In this document: positions 42,696 to 52,737 of the stretch, piece by piece | Layout of the letters: each line of letters starts with the position of its first letter | Numbering within the stretch: position 1 is the first letter of the stretch | NCBI GenBank assembly: GCA_030386875.1 | Contig: CM059576.1 | Coordinates: 17,860,058 to 17,924,057, forward strand | Source: Morinoia aosen | Lineage: Eukaryota; Arthropoda; Malacostraca; Amphipoda; Talitridae | Reading direction: 5' to 3' | Length of the DNA: 64,000 bases | Made by a program: the position numbers and the translations under genes | Notes under the pieces: generated by a model | The model's input: only the letters and a program-made list of their open reading frames with translations | Database searches by the model: none | What the model was told of the DNA's origin: nothing

Positions 42696-44540
42696 CTAGA
42701 ACAGCTGCCCTTTACCATGTTTTCTGCCCAGGTGTCTTTTAAGATTACCCTTATGAGCAGAGGAATATTCACAATGTTCACACCTGAACAGTTGACCTTC
42801 ACCATGTTTGCTGGCTAGATGATGTTTAAGATTACCATTGTGAGCAGAGGAATATTCACATAATTCACACTTGAACAGCTGACCTTCACCATGTTTGGAG
42901 GCCAGGTGAAGTTTAAGATTACCCTTGACAGCAGAGGAATATTCACATAATTCGCACTTAAACAGCTGACCTTGACCATGTTTCCTAGCTAAGTGCAGTT
43001 TAAAATCACTTTTATGAGCTGAGGAATAGTCACATAATTCACACATGAACAGCTGCCCTTCACCATGTTTGCTTGCTCGGTGTAGTTTGACACTATTCTT
43101 ATGAGCAGAGGAATATTCACATAATTCGCACTTGAACAGCTGCCCTTCACCATGTTTGCTCGCTCGGTGTTGTTTAACACTATTCTTATGAGCAGAGGAA
43201 TATTCACATAATTCGCAGTTAAACAGCTGACCTTGACCATGTTTGCAAGCTAAGTGCAGTTTAACATTACCTTTATGAGCTGAGGAATAGTCACATAATT
43301 CACACTTGAACAGCTGCCCTTCACCATGTTTGCTTGCTCGGTGTAGTTTGACACTAATCTTATGAGCAGAGGAATATTCACATAATCCGCACTCGAACAG
43401 CTGCCCTTCACCATGTTTGCTGGCTCGGTGTTGTATGACATTATTCTTTTGAGCAGAAGAATATTCGCATAATTCGCACTTGAACAGCTGCCCTTCACCA
43501 TGTTTGCTTGCTCGGTGTAGTTTGACACTTATCTTATGAGCAGAGGAATATTCACATAATTCGCACTTGAACAGCTGACCTTGACCATGTTTGCTACCTA
43601 AGTGCAGTTTAACATTACCTTTATGAGCTGAAGAATAGTCACATAATTCACACTTGAACAGCTGACCTTGTCCATGTTTGCTGGCCAGGTGATTTTTAAG
43701 ATTACCCTTATGAGCAGAGGAATAGTCACAGAACTCACACTTTAACAGTTGTCCCTTCCTATCTTTGCTGGCTTGGTATGGTTCATGTTCGTTTCTACGA
43801 GCTGAGTCATTCAAGTTACGCCTGTAAAGTTGACTTTGAACATGTCTGCTTATTTGAGGTCCTATTTTGCGTGTACCAGACAAACACTGCGTCAAGTTTC
43901 CGTCATTTGCTGAAAAATATTCGCACACTTCACACTTGAACACCATACTATTGTGCAATGTACCTTTTTTAGGTGAATCAGAACTGGACTCGACGACAAA
44001 ACGCGAGTCACAGAAATCACATTTACGCTCTTCATGGCTATGTTTATTACCTCGCTGTTCCGTCGTCATTTGCACACCTGGTTTTTGATATCTCCCGGAT
44101 AGACCTTCGTACCGGCTCTCATTATCATGCTGCTCCACTACATGCTGCTTCAAAATACTCATGTACATTGTCGAGTAGTCACAGAACCCACAATCGTAGT
44201 AACATCCCAATTTGTTCCTGACATGGAGGTGCAGCTCCATGAGGTCCCTCCTACCAGTGGAGTAATCACAATGTTCACACAGTAAGGGCCGTGACTTGAG
44301 TCTGTCAGGAGGTGCGGCCTTAACACCACTGCCGCTACCCGACACATCTGATGGTAGCGAGTCAGCACTCCCTTGAGATGCTCCAGCTGGTCCCTGGTGA
44401 ACAGCGGTTGCATTGCACATGCCAGAGCTGCCTTCCCTCACCTTGTCCTCTGCTTCTGCGTGCCCTGAACGTGCCTCAGTGCTGTCATTGTCCACTTCTC
44501 TCTTGAAAGTAACAGCATGAGAGCCTGAACTTGAACTGGC
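42696..44540 (-). CDS. C2H2 zinc-finger protein gene, exon 3 (finger array)
   Basis: The acceptor TTTTCCTCACAG|GCC at 44541 gives phase 0, matching exon 2. The exon encodes residues 79-692 of the predicted protein. A Ser/Gly/Glu-rich linker with FKRE leads to two ordinary fingers (about 166-216), two degenerate ones (near 252 and 281), and from about 345 twelve tandem fingers of 29 residues (CELCxYSSAHKxxxKLHxxxKHGxGQLF, CX2CX12HX4H). The protein is expected to be a nuclear DNA-binding factor. Linkers read HGxGQLFK instead of TGEKP. The stop TAG replaces the AAG that starts each following unit, so the array was cut short by one substitution. Confidence 0.9.
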   Translation of the reverse strand, partial: ASSSSGSHAVTFKREVDNDSTEARSGHAEAEDKVREGSSGMCNATAVHQGPAGASQGSADSLPSDVSGSGSGVKAAPPDRLKSRPLLCEHCDYSTGRRDLMELHLHVRNKLGCYYDCGFCDYSTMYMSILKQHVVEQHDNESRYEGLSGRYQKPGVQMTTEQRGNKHSHEERKCDFCDSRFVVESSSDSPKKGTLHNSMVFKCEVCEYFSANDGNLTQCLSGTRKIGPQISRHVQSQLYRRNLNDSARRNEHEPYQASKDRKGQLLKCEFCDYSSAHKGNLKNHLASKHGQGQLFKCELCDYSSAHKGNVKLHLGSKHGQGQLFKCELCEYSSAHKISVKLHRASKHGEGQLFKCELCEYSSAQKNNVIQHRASKHGEGQLFECGLCEYSSAHKISVKLHRASKHGEGQLFKCELCDYSSAHKGNVKLHLACKHGQGQLFNCELCEYSSAHKNSVKQHRASKHGEGQLFKCELCEYSSAHKNSVKLHRASKHGEGQLFMCELCDYSSAHKSDFKLHLARKHGQGQLFKCELCEYSSAVKGNLKLHLASKHGEGQLFKCELCEYSSAHNGNLKHHLASKHGEGQLFRCEHCEYSSAHKGNLKRHLGRKHGKGQLF

Positions 44541-45104
44541 CTGTGAGGAAAACTTTTCCCGATTATTACTGGCCCAGATTCTCAGGAAAAAAAACGCATT
44601 ATACGCAAATTGCAATTAAAAGTACTATGTACTTGGTAACTAAATACATTTGAGACTGAGTTGTGCCGATGAGTATTCATTTTTATTTTAATTTTAAGTA
44701 AATGCGCTTAACTGTTAAAAAAAAATAGAAGAAAAATATATGAAAAATAATACAGGCAGCAAAAAATAACGATAGCACAAGAGACATTTGAAAAGTGCAT
44801 TTTCTCTTCATAGGAGGTTAATACTTCAATACAGAGCAAAAATTTAACGAAGTATTAATGCAAAATCTTCTACATGCAATAGCGCTTGTCATGACCACAT
44901 TATTTTGGATATGCTTCCTACATAAAACTTTACTGTTAACGTTTTTCTCTTAAAAACACAACACTAACTTGATTATCTATATACTTAATTCAGTAACTCA
45001 AAATTTGTCCGAGTCCGTTTAGAAGATTGGCTGAGTCTATATGGTCAAGTGAGGTATTAAATTGAAGCCACTGGTGTCTATATTTGCAGAATACTATTTC
45101 TTAA

Positions 45105-45186
45105 TTTTTTTTTTCATATATTTTTTTTTTTTTTTTTCTTTATTTTTTTTTCCTCATTTTTTTTTTATTTTTTTATTTTTTTGTTT
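45105..45186. repeat. T-rich tract
   Basis: About 80 bases almost entirely T on the plus strand (A on the sense strand of the zinc-finger gene), possibly the tail of an old retroposon. Confidence 0.6.
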
Positions 45187-45200
45187 TTAGGCAAGTCGGA

Positions 45201-45219
45201 CAACCCGATACTCGGGTTG
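45201..45219. other. Perfect small hairpin beside the T tract
   Basis: CAACCCGA, a three-base loop, then TCGGGTTG. An 8-bp perfect stem adjoins the T-rich tract. Confidence 0.6.
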
Positions 45220-46192
45220 AACCGGTATACTAGTTCTTGTTAAATTTAAAAGTGACTTTAATTGTATTAGACATATTGTCTCTGAATAACTAAGAGTGGC
45301 TGAAGTGACTTCTTACGCAAGCAAAAAAAAACAGTAATTATTCATTCGTTGGTCTCACACACAAAGCAAGAAACACGTATAAAAATAAAAAACTGGCTCC
45401 TCAAGTTATTCATATGGTTTTACGTGTGGCAAGAGCTCCACACTGACATCTTTTTTTCAAAAATTTGACAGCAAATGTTTGAAGAAGTTGAGAAGGCAAA
45501 AGAAAACTTCAAAGCGTCTTGAAACGATCACTGGAGTAAACCAGTTATAATGCGTCGCTTTAGTCAACTCACAGAGGCACAACACAATTAAGAAAGGGCT
45601 CCATGACACGGGATACAAGAAGCATGCTGAAACAAGCTTGGATAATAGTAATCAAGGGACCATAATTTATTCAGCACTAGCTGTGAGGAACGAGAATAAA
45701 GTGGACCACATAGAGAATTACAAAACAAGACTTCAATACAATACTAGCAGTCAAAGATACAATTACTCTACGACAGGCACAACAATTTTTGAACATAAAA
45801 TGTATTTCACTAACCACCAATAAATTTCCAATAAACCAATAGACAATAAATCTCAATTCAACAGAATTGAAACTCGAGAAAAATGGAGTGTGCAGTAAGA
45901 CTATTTTCTGGAACCAAAGTAAAACCTCGCTCAGCAGTTAATGAAATGGTTTGGCAATAAATTGAGCTAATCTAGGTACTTTAAATAATTCATCAAGCAA
46001 TTGGAATAGAATTAAATCCGCTGAATGACGAGTTTTGTCAATTACGTCAGAAATGCGCAAAACAACTAGAGGTGAAAGCAGTAATAATGATTTAAATGTC
46101 ACAAAATAGTGGCCAAGAACAGGTAAAAACAAACTACATATGAATAAGTTCAATTTTTCTGTGGAATGATAAATACTCTACTGAAATCAAAC

Positions 46193-46360
46193 GAAAGCAT
46201 TCAAGAATAAAGTGAGTAATTAATTGGAAGCATCCATGAGAAGGGAAAGTAATCAATCGGAATCATTCACGAGGAGAGTAAGCAATCCACAGGAAGCACT
46301 CAAGAAAAGTGAAAGCAACTAATTATAGGCACTCAATAGAAGAGTAAGCAACCAATTGCA
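46193..46360. repeat. Degenerate tandem array (~34 bp x 5) at the exon 2 border
   Basis: Five units with the theme GGAAGCATTCAxGAxxAxAGTAAGCAAxx start near 46193, 46226, 46259, 46292 and 46328. The last stops at the exon 2 donor. Confidence 0.7.
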
Positions 46361-46364
46361 GCAC

Positions 46365-46486
46365 CTGGGGTTCCTGATGCCAGTCAATGGGCTCGTCTTT
46401 TACAGTAACGGCCTCCAGCTCAGTGTCAGGCACTTCAATTTTGATGTAAATTTCTTCTAGATGGCTCCCAGAGCTCGGCCCATCAC
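46365..46486 (-). CDS. C2H2 zinc-finger protein gene, exon 2 (acidic, SUMO-type motifs)
   Basis: The acceptor TGTCACTTGCAG|GTG and donor CCCCAG|GTGC bound a 122-base exon whose phases fit exon 1 (one base carried in) and exon 3 (phase 0). It encodes an acidic stretch with EIYIKIEVPD and VTVKDEPIDWH: IKIE and VKDE both match the SUMO-attachment consensus (hydrophobic-K-x-E). Exons of this character commonly precede the finger exon in insect zinc-finger genes. The donor beyond the first two bases is weak. Confidence 0.85.
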
Positions 46487-47149
46487 CTGCAAGTGACACA
46501 AGCTCATTGAAAAAGAACTGCATATGAGATAACAAATCTAGTAACAGCTTTTTACGTGTTAAAATACAAAGGTAATTTCATGATTTGACAATGCCAACTA
46601 TTTGGTTAATAATTTAATACATGGAGACTGGAACAATTTAAAAAATTTAAAAAAATCTAGTTATAATTATAGCAGGCAACACAATGCAACCCTTCCAACT
46701 AAATAGTTAATACTCCAAAAGCTTAGGAGATGAAATGAGCTTAATCATATTCTAGGTTACACCAACAAATTTAAATGACACTATTGAGCAAGAAACAAAG
46801 TCTTCAGAATAAATAGTAGTTACAGTTCATAATAAACTAGCAATTTTAATAAAAATTTGCATTAAAAAATGTACTTTGCACTTCACTATAATTCTGAAGG
46901 ATATCAAGCAAAATCGAATTAAAAACTAATGTAAACCAATTTTCAAAACATTCATGAGACAATTGGAATAGAATGAAATCCAGTGAGTGGCATCTTTTCT
47001 CAATTATGACACCATTTCTCAACCTTGTGGGAGGAAGTTTCACACTGAAGACAAAGACCAAAACTCAACACAACTCCTTATACCACGGAAGTCCTAATCT
47101 TTACCACAGCTTTTTGAATGTTTTCAACTTGAATTAGATGTAAGTTTAG

Positions 47150-47476
47150 GCTTACTTATCCACAACTCAGGTGTTATAAGAAAGGAAGGAGGAAACCACC
47201 ATTTAGTATGGTATTGAGGAAATGGGGAATCTATGTACAAGGTACATAGAAACAGTAAGTCGAGAAAGTAGTTCATGAGACAAGATGAAATGACACAGTA
47301 AATAATGAATACTAAAAAACTGGACATCAGCTAAGCACAAAAAATGATCCATAACAAAACAAAAAATGTATTCTATTTCAAAAAAAGGTCTACCTACTGT
47401 AGTGCAGCACTTCATATGTTTACCCTGGGAGTGCTTGTTCCTATAGAAATAATAGTTGTATCCCCATGAGGGGGTG
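47150..47476 (+). repeat. Unclassified interspersed repeat, copy G
   Basis: A copy in intron 1 of the zinc-finger gene, antisense to it. Landmarks: CACCATTTAGTATGGTATTG, GGGAATCTATGTACAAGG, CCATAACAAAACAAAAA and a final AATAGTTGTATCCCCATGAG. Confidence 0.82.
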
Positions 47477-47626
47477 GGAGTTCTCAAATGCACAACATTA
47501 AACTCATAGCATGGTTCAGCAGATAAAAAGAATATCAGTGAGATAAGGTTTACTCTGGGAGTAATTCTTATAAAAAATCCATGGTGTGAATGCTCAGGCA
47601 GCAGAATGCAAAAAAAAACAATTATT

Positions 47627-48056
47627 TTAACACATTTCCTGCAAAATGACCCACCGGTGGTCACTTAGGTGATTTTCATAGTGCTGCTGACTGACCTGCA
47701 GTCACTAACTCATTTCTTATTAATACTAAACGAAATCTAATTGAAGGTCCAATCCAGTTAATATTCTCTATTTTTAAAGTTGATTACCACAATTGACTTT
47801 AAATTTGAATTGAATATTGAACTTCAGTTTAACACGTTACGGCGAAGGGTTAAACTGAAGTTCAACATTCAATCCGAATTTAAATTTAATTCTAGTAATC
47901 TAATTTGAAAATAGCAAACATAAACTGGATCGGGCTTTTATTTAGCTTCCATTGAGTATTTATAAACAATGAGTTAGTGACTGCAGGTGGGTCAGCAGCA
48001 CTTTGAAAAACACCTAAGGGACCACCGGTGGGTCCCTTTGCAGGGAACGTGTTAAC
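47627..48056. mobile_element. Palindromic TTAA-type MITE (foldback)
   Basis: TTAACACATTTCCTGC at the left and GGGAACGTGTTAA at the right. The two ~210-bp arms are reverse complements almost throughout (shared ACCCACCGGTGGTC, CTGCAGTCACTAACTCATT, GAACTTCAGTTTAAC). TTAA at both ends suggests piggyBac-type movement. It lies in intron 1 of the zinc-finger gene. Confidence 0.85.
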
Positions 48057-48311
48057 CCTCCGCAGTTAACGTGTTAATGGCAGTTTTTTGCAAAAAAAAG
48101 TTTTTCGTGAGTTTATTCTTTTTTTTTTGTACACATTCAAATTTGATAGGTATATAACAATCAGCCATAGTAGATACATTAAGCTCTGAATTCTGATTTC
48201 ATCAATCTAAGTTCTGTGGTTCCTGCTGTTCCTCTAAGACTCCTCTCGGTTATAGTGGGTTATCTGCCATCATTTTAATGAAGGGTTTCTTTTTGATGTT
48301 AAGGTTACACT

Positions 48312-48560
48312 AAGGGGGACAGCCCAGCAATTACTAATTTTTTGATCAATTGTGAAGATATTGCCACATTATATGTTTTAAAAAAAAAACATTTTGCTTA
48401 CTTAACTTTTCCGATTTTCGCTTTGGTTTTTGAGGAAATGGGATATGTTAATTCTTTATATTTTTTTTGGCATTTCCAAAGAATAGAAGTTATTGAGTTT
48501 TCCTGAGAATAACAAATACCTTACAGTGTTACTAAATTTCAGTCATACTTATAGTTTTGC
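48312..48560. mobile_element. TTAA-flanked element family, partial third copy
   Basis: CTAAGGGGGACAGCCCA resembles the left end of the element at 52738. AAAGAATAGAAGTTATTGAG and nearby AT-rich sequence match its modules. The right end is not identified. Confidence 0.5.
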
Positions 48561-48955
48561 TAAATATTTTTCAATATAAATTCCAGACTCAACATCAAAT
48601 TGGCAAAAACCCTTATCTATGACCACCAGTGAAAATATATTATTAAAACACATCATAAGGGGAGTTGAAGGTGGTGCACATGCTTTGTAAAATAAATGAA
48701 ACTAACAGGACCAGTGAAAATACCACAGAAAATGCATTTGTTATGCTAGGTGGACCCATGAAACCAAAATCAGTCAACATTCCCTTGATAATTAAAACAT
48801 AAAATATTTTAACATTACCTATACCATCCTATCCTAATCGAACCGATCCTGATATTTCGAATGTAAAAAAACTGTGGACCCATGAAAAATTCCTACAACA
48901 TTACCTACCCTATCCTATCCTGATTTATCAATGCGTGTAAAGGCGATCTTTTACT
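48561..48955. other. Intronic AT-rich stretch
   Basis: No gene. Short TATCCTATCC/TAATC repeats near 48828-48925. Confidence 0.5.
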
Positions 48956-49176
48956 GCAGTGGTCTCAAAACTACGGCCCTCGAGCCAAATCTGCCTTGTG
49001 ACAATTCATGATAGAAATTGGACTTGCAGATTTAGCAAGCATACACTTGTTGTGAGCGCATACTTAGAGACTTCTCAAGAAATGATAAACTATGACAAAA
49101 TTAAAATAGTTTTGGCCCCTAAATATTACTGAAGTAATATGTATGGCCCTTGGGCTTGAAAGTTTAGAGACCCCTG
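48956..49176. mobile_element. hAT-type MITE, 221 bp
   Basis: The ends CAGTGGTCTCAAAACT and AGTTTAGAGACCCCTG form an imperfect inverted repeat. Flanking TTTTACTG/TTTTAATG may be a decayed duplication, offset by two bases on the right. Confidence 0.65.
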
Positions 49177-50226
49177 TATTTTAATGCAACACTCAGTAAT
49201 TTGGTATCCATGATACCGTTAACTTGGATGAGAGCGCAACGGAGTGACTAACTGAGGAAGTAATAAGCATAATATTAGATGGTACTCCAATGATCTAATC
49301 TAAACAGAGATTAACATGCAGTATTGCACTCCCAAATATTCACACATCATCTACACACATGGCTGTGTACACCAAAATGAATGCAAAATGATAGCATAAA
49401 CCCAAAAACAATAAGTTGCAGATAATTTTGAAAACACTAAAAATTTGTGTTTGATGTAGCCACATCTCCACCCACAGCATAGGACTTTCCATTTGTCTAT
49501 ACTCCTGATATTCAGAAAACATACGTACCAATTGCACTATGTTCAAACTTTGTTTCATTTTCTGCAAGGCTCAAAAAAAATTCAATTCAAACCAGAAGGC
49601 TACAAACCATGTCAAAATAATGACTGGAGAAAAATATTCATTGTGCAATTTGGTTTTATTTTTGAACAAAATTTTTGCAACATTATATCCTATTCGTGGA
49701 CATGACCTATCAAAAACGAGGGGATGCGATATTTTTCCTAAATAAATCTCCCAGATGTAAATGACAAACAACTATATCCATCCTAATCGTAGCCTACCAG
49801 TGATTAAAATATTCTTAGTATCGCAAATACGATCAAGTACCTGGAACACTTTGAATGCAATTGGTAAAACTGAACTTCAATATTTAACTCAAATTTAACG
49901 TCAATAGTTATAGGCAATATTTTGAAACTAGCAATCAGTAACTGAATCATACCCTCATCTAGCTTTAACTAAGTAATGATGAAAATTGAGTTTCCGGCTC
50001 CTGGGAAATCAACAGCATTGTAAAAATCTTATCCGTAGCCACCAGCAGCACACGTTGCAGTCAGAGTGTTAAGAGCTTGACAGAAAGACAGGCCAACCAA
50101 AAAAGCAACATCTGTGAATCCATATAGAAACTCTGCCGATTGTGATAAGATAGGGAAAATGACAAAAAACATAGAAATTTATTTTCTTTTACTACATTTC
50201 ATGATATCATTAACAGCTGGTCTTGC
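49177..50226. other. Intronic AT-rich stretch
   Basis: No recognisable gene or repeat in about 1 kb of intron 1. Confidence 0.5.
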
Positions 50227-50234
50227 CCTCAAAC

Positions 50235-51935
50235 CAGGGTTGGCACATAAAAAACCCACCCAAAAAAGCCCAAAAAAACCCACATTAAAAAACCCACTAA
50301 ATAGTGGGTTTTTGTTGGGCTTTTTTGGGTTTTATTGGTGCTATTTGAATTTCACTTGTTTTCAAGCTTATAGAATCAAAATGAGCTAAATATTTATATT
50401 GTCAAAAATTTGTCCAAGGCATTTGCATGACTATGACAATAAATATTGGAAAAAATACCACTATAAAAATAAAGTAAGAAAAACCATTATCACAAAAAAA
50501 ACTCAAGGGGCTAGTATATTTCCATCAGTACCATTTCCAAAATAAAAAACAAAAACTAAGAAACAAATGCAGTTTGACTATTTGAGAGTAAAGAGACTTC
50601 TGAATTCTTCCTCTGTCTTCTAGACTAGACTGCTACTACAGTACTACTTTATTTCTCTTTCTACATCCACTGCCATTTTATCGTTGTCATCCACATCATG
50701 ATCATTTGTGAGGTGGCAATATAATGAGACCAATTTCTGTGCGTGTTCCGATCCTAATCTATTTCTCAATTTATTCCGCACAATTCCAAATGTTTAGAAA
50801 ATTCTCTCAACGAATCCTGAACTTGCGAAGCAAGAATGAAGATTGCTTATAAACTTGCAGAAACCCTCTGCCAGTGTTTTTTAAAGAATCTGCATTTTCT
50901 GCTGTTTCATGTCTTGAATATCCCACCATCAACGAGGAGTCGTTGTCTTAGTGATATTCATGTTGAACATGTGTTTTGGGAAGATGTTGGAGTCCTTCAA
51001 TTTATACAAATAAATCGCACCGATCAACTCCGGATTGTACTCAGCCAACCACTCTTCAATATCTGTCTCTTGTGAGAGCTTCACCTGAAACAAGTCTAAC
51101 AATTATAGTCAGATGGGGGCAAGACACGACCGCAGCCATCATGGTGTAAGAAAGTAAAGAAACGACTGGCCTATGGTAAGCATTCAAGCCGCACTGGAAC
51201 AAATTTGACGATGGAATCTGTTAGAGCATTTATTTCTTATCATTTTAGTGTTTGTTGCTATCCTGAACTGCAAAAAGTGATTTTTTTGATAAATTTAAAA
51301 AAAAAATTTTGGCATGTGACTACATGTTGTAACATGTAACAGTGTGGTTGACTGACTTGGCTTGCACTGCTAAGCCCTCCCGCTCACACAATCCACATGT
51401 TAAGTTGTTAACAGCATGACTGTTAAGTGATGTGCAGCTGTCTTGCTTCAAGTTGCTTGTGGTGGTTACTTATGATCTGCATGGTGCTTCCCTCTCACAT
51501 GACTTGCGTCTGTCTTCTGCTAAAACAACTTACTATGAATTGACAAGCATAGCGATTCTCTTTGCACATCTTACGAGTATATCTTTACAGACTGCACAGC
51601 TATGTCCCTATGCATATGGTAATTGGTAAATGGTAATTGTGATGGACAAACTTAATTCATGTATTGTTCATAGAATGTAATAATTCATATACCGATGTAA
51701 TATAATGTTGGAAATAAAGTAATCAAATAACAATATTTACTCAATAAGTGTATATAAACCTGGAGAATAGGCAACTGGAGCTATGTGAATAACTCTTTTA
51801 AACAAATAAGGGTAATACAAAAAACCCAATAAAGCCCCCAAAAAAACAATAAAACCCCCAAAAAAACAATTTAACCTAAAAAAAACCCACGTGGGTTGGT
51901 TTTTTTTTAAAAACCCAGGGTTTTTTCCATCCCTG
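50235..51935 (-). mobile_element. hAT transposon remnant with perfect 8-bp duplication
   Basis: The ends CAGGGTTGGCACATAAAAAA and AACCCAGGGTTTTTTCCATC-CCTG form an imperfect inverted repeat, flanked by CCTCAAAC at 50227-50234 and 51936-51943. Sub-terminal hairpins of CCCACC/GGGTGG-like sequence lie inside each end. About 1.7 kb, with only the end of a transposase left. It sits in intron 1 of the zinc-finger gene. Confidence 0.88.
50640..51095 (-). pseudogene. hAT transposase C-terminal remnant
   Basis: Minus-strand pieces read VKLSQETDIEEWLAEYNPEL (from about 51090) and, further on, ASSGFVERIF, one stop, then FGIVRNKLRNRLGSEHAQKL with a final YCHL. This is the dimerisation region found at the end of hAT transposases. 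Frameshifts and stops are present and the catalytic part is missing. Confidence 0.75.
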
Positions 51936-52062
51936 CCTCAAACCAGTAGAGTGAGCGTCTATCTTAATACCATTTGGGTTTATTTCCACACTAGAAAGGT
52001 TTAGTTTTCTGCTTTAATATCAACTGTCTTAGTCTCACACCCAGAAAAGAACTAAGTCTCAC

Positions 52063-52174
52063 CTTGCGTCATGTTATCCGCTGCAACTTCTTGCTTGATG
52101 AAATCCTGCCTGCAGCACAGCCTCTCCACTTCAGCATCCGCCAGCTTGTGTACCATAACCACTGCACGCTCCAT
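52063..52174 (-). CDS. C2H2 zinc-finger protein gene, exon 1 (start)
   Basis: ATG at 52174-52172, 37 codons plus one base, then the donor CAAG|GTGAG. The leftover G joins GT of exon 2 to make Gly, keeping the frame. The peptide begins MERAVVMVHKLADAEVERLC and has a third SUMO-type motif in DFIKQEVAADN. Too short to appear as a separate long frame. Whether an earlier 5' UTR exon exists is unknown; a candidate exon lies at 61848-61939 on the same strand. Intron 1 is 5.6 kb. Confidence 0.8.
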
Positions 52175-52737
52175 GCTGGGTGCTTAGGTACCTGAGCAAT
52201 GGGATGCTTGTATGTTCTAATATTTGAGAAAACTGAAGCCATAACTTGAAAAAGTTAAAAACATAACACTGTTCTTCCATCATTTCAGAAAACAATAGGT
52301 GGCCACACATTTCAATAATGCAATAAAACCATGTATCAAGTGGATCAGACAATATAAAGTCATTTATTAAACGAATAGAGTAATATAATTTTCGTCTTTG
52401 TGTTTTGGGATGAACAACTTCAAGCTTCTTTAGTGAAAAAAGTGTACAGTCAAGATAATTGTTTCATTGAAGTGAAACCTGCTTTTTAAATCCTTTGGTT
52501 TTTCAAATGAAACAAGTACAATTGAATTACTTTGCAAGTCAATTCTTTAGTTTTTTGTGGTTTGGTTGCTTTATAACAATCAGCTAGCACAAACTAATAT
52601 ATTTTTGGGTCTCAAATGATCAATCAATAATGAATAGTTAACAGAAATCAAAGGTTAACACATATCAAGTTGAGCATCAAGTTGTAGAAGTTACTGTCTT
52701 CATTAGGCTCCCATAGCTGGGACATCATTAAGGGGGT
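52175..52737. other. Upstream flank of the zinc-finger gene
   Basis: No TATA box or CpG island is evident in 560 bases upstream of the ATG. The real transcription start may be farther upstream. Confidence 0.45.

Larger units (their letters stand above)
44541..46364 (-). other. Intron 2 of the zinc-finger gene
   Basis: 1.8 kb, GT-AG. It contains a T-rich tract (45105-45186), a small perfect hairpin (45201-45219) and a 33-36-bp tandem array next to exon 2 (46193-46360). No coding sequence recognised. Confidence 0.75.

Noticed and set aside
42989-43528. Two minus-strand frames rich in MVKGSCSSANYVNI-like repeats
   Set aside because: They are the finger array read in another frame; periodicity comes from the 87-bp units.
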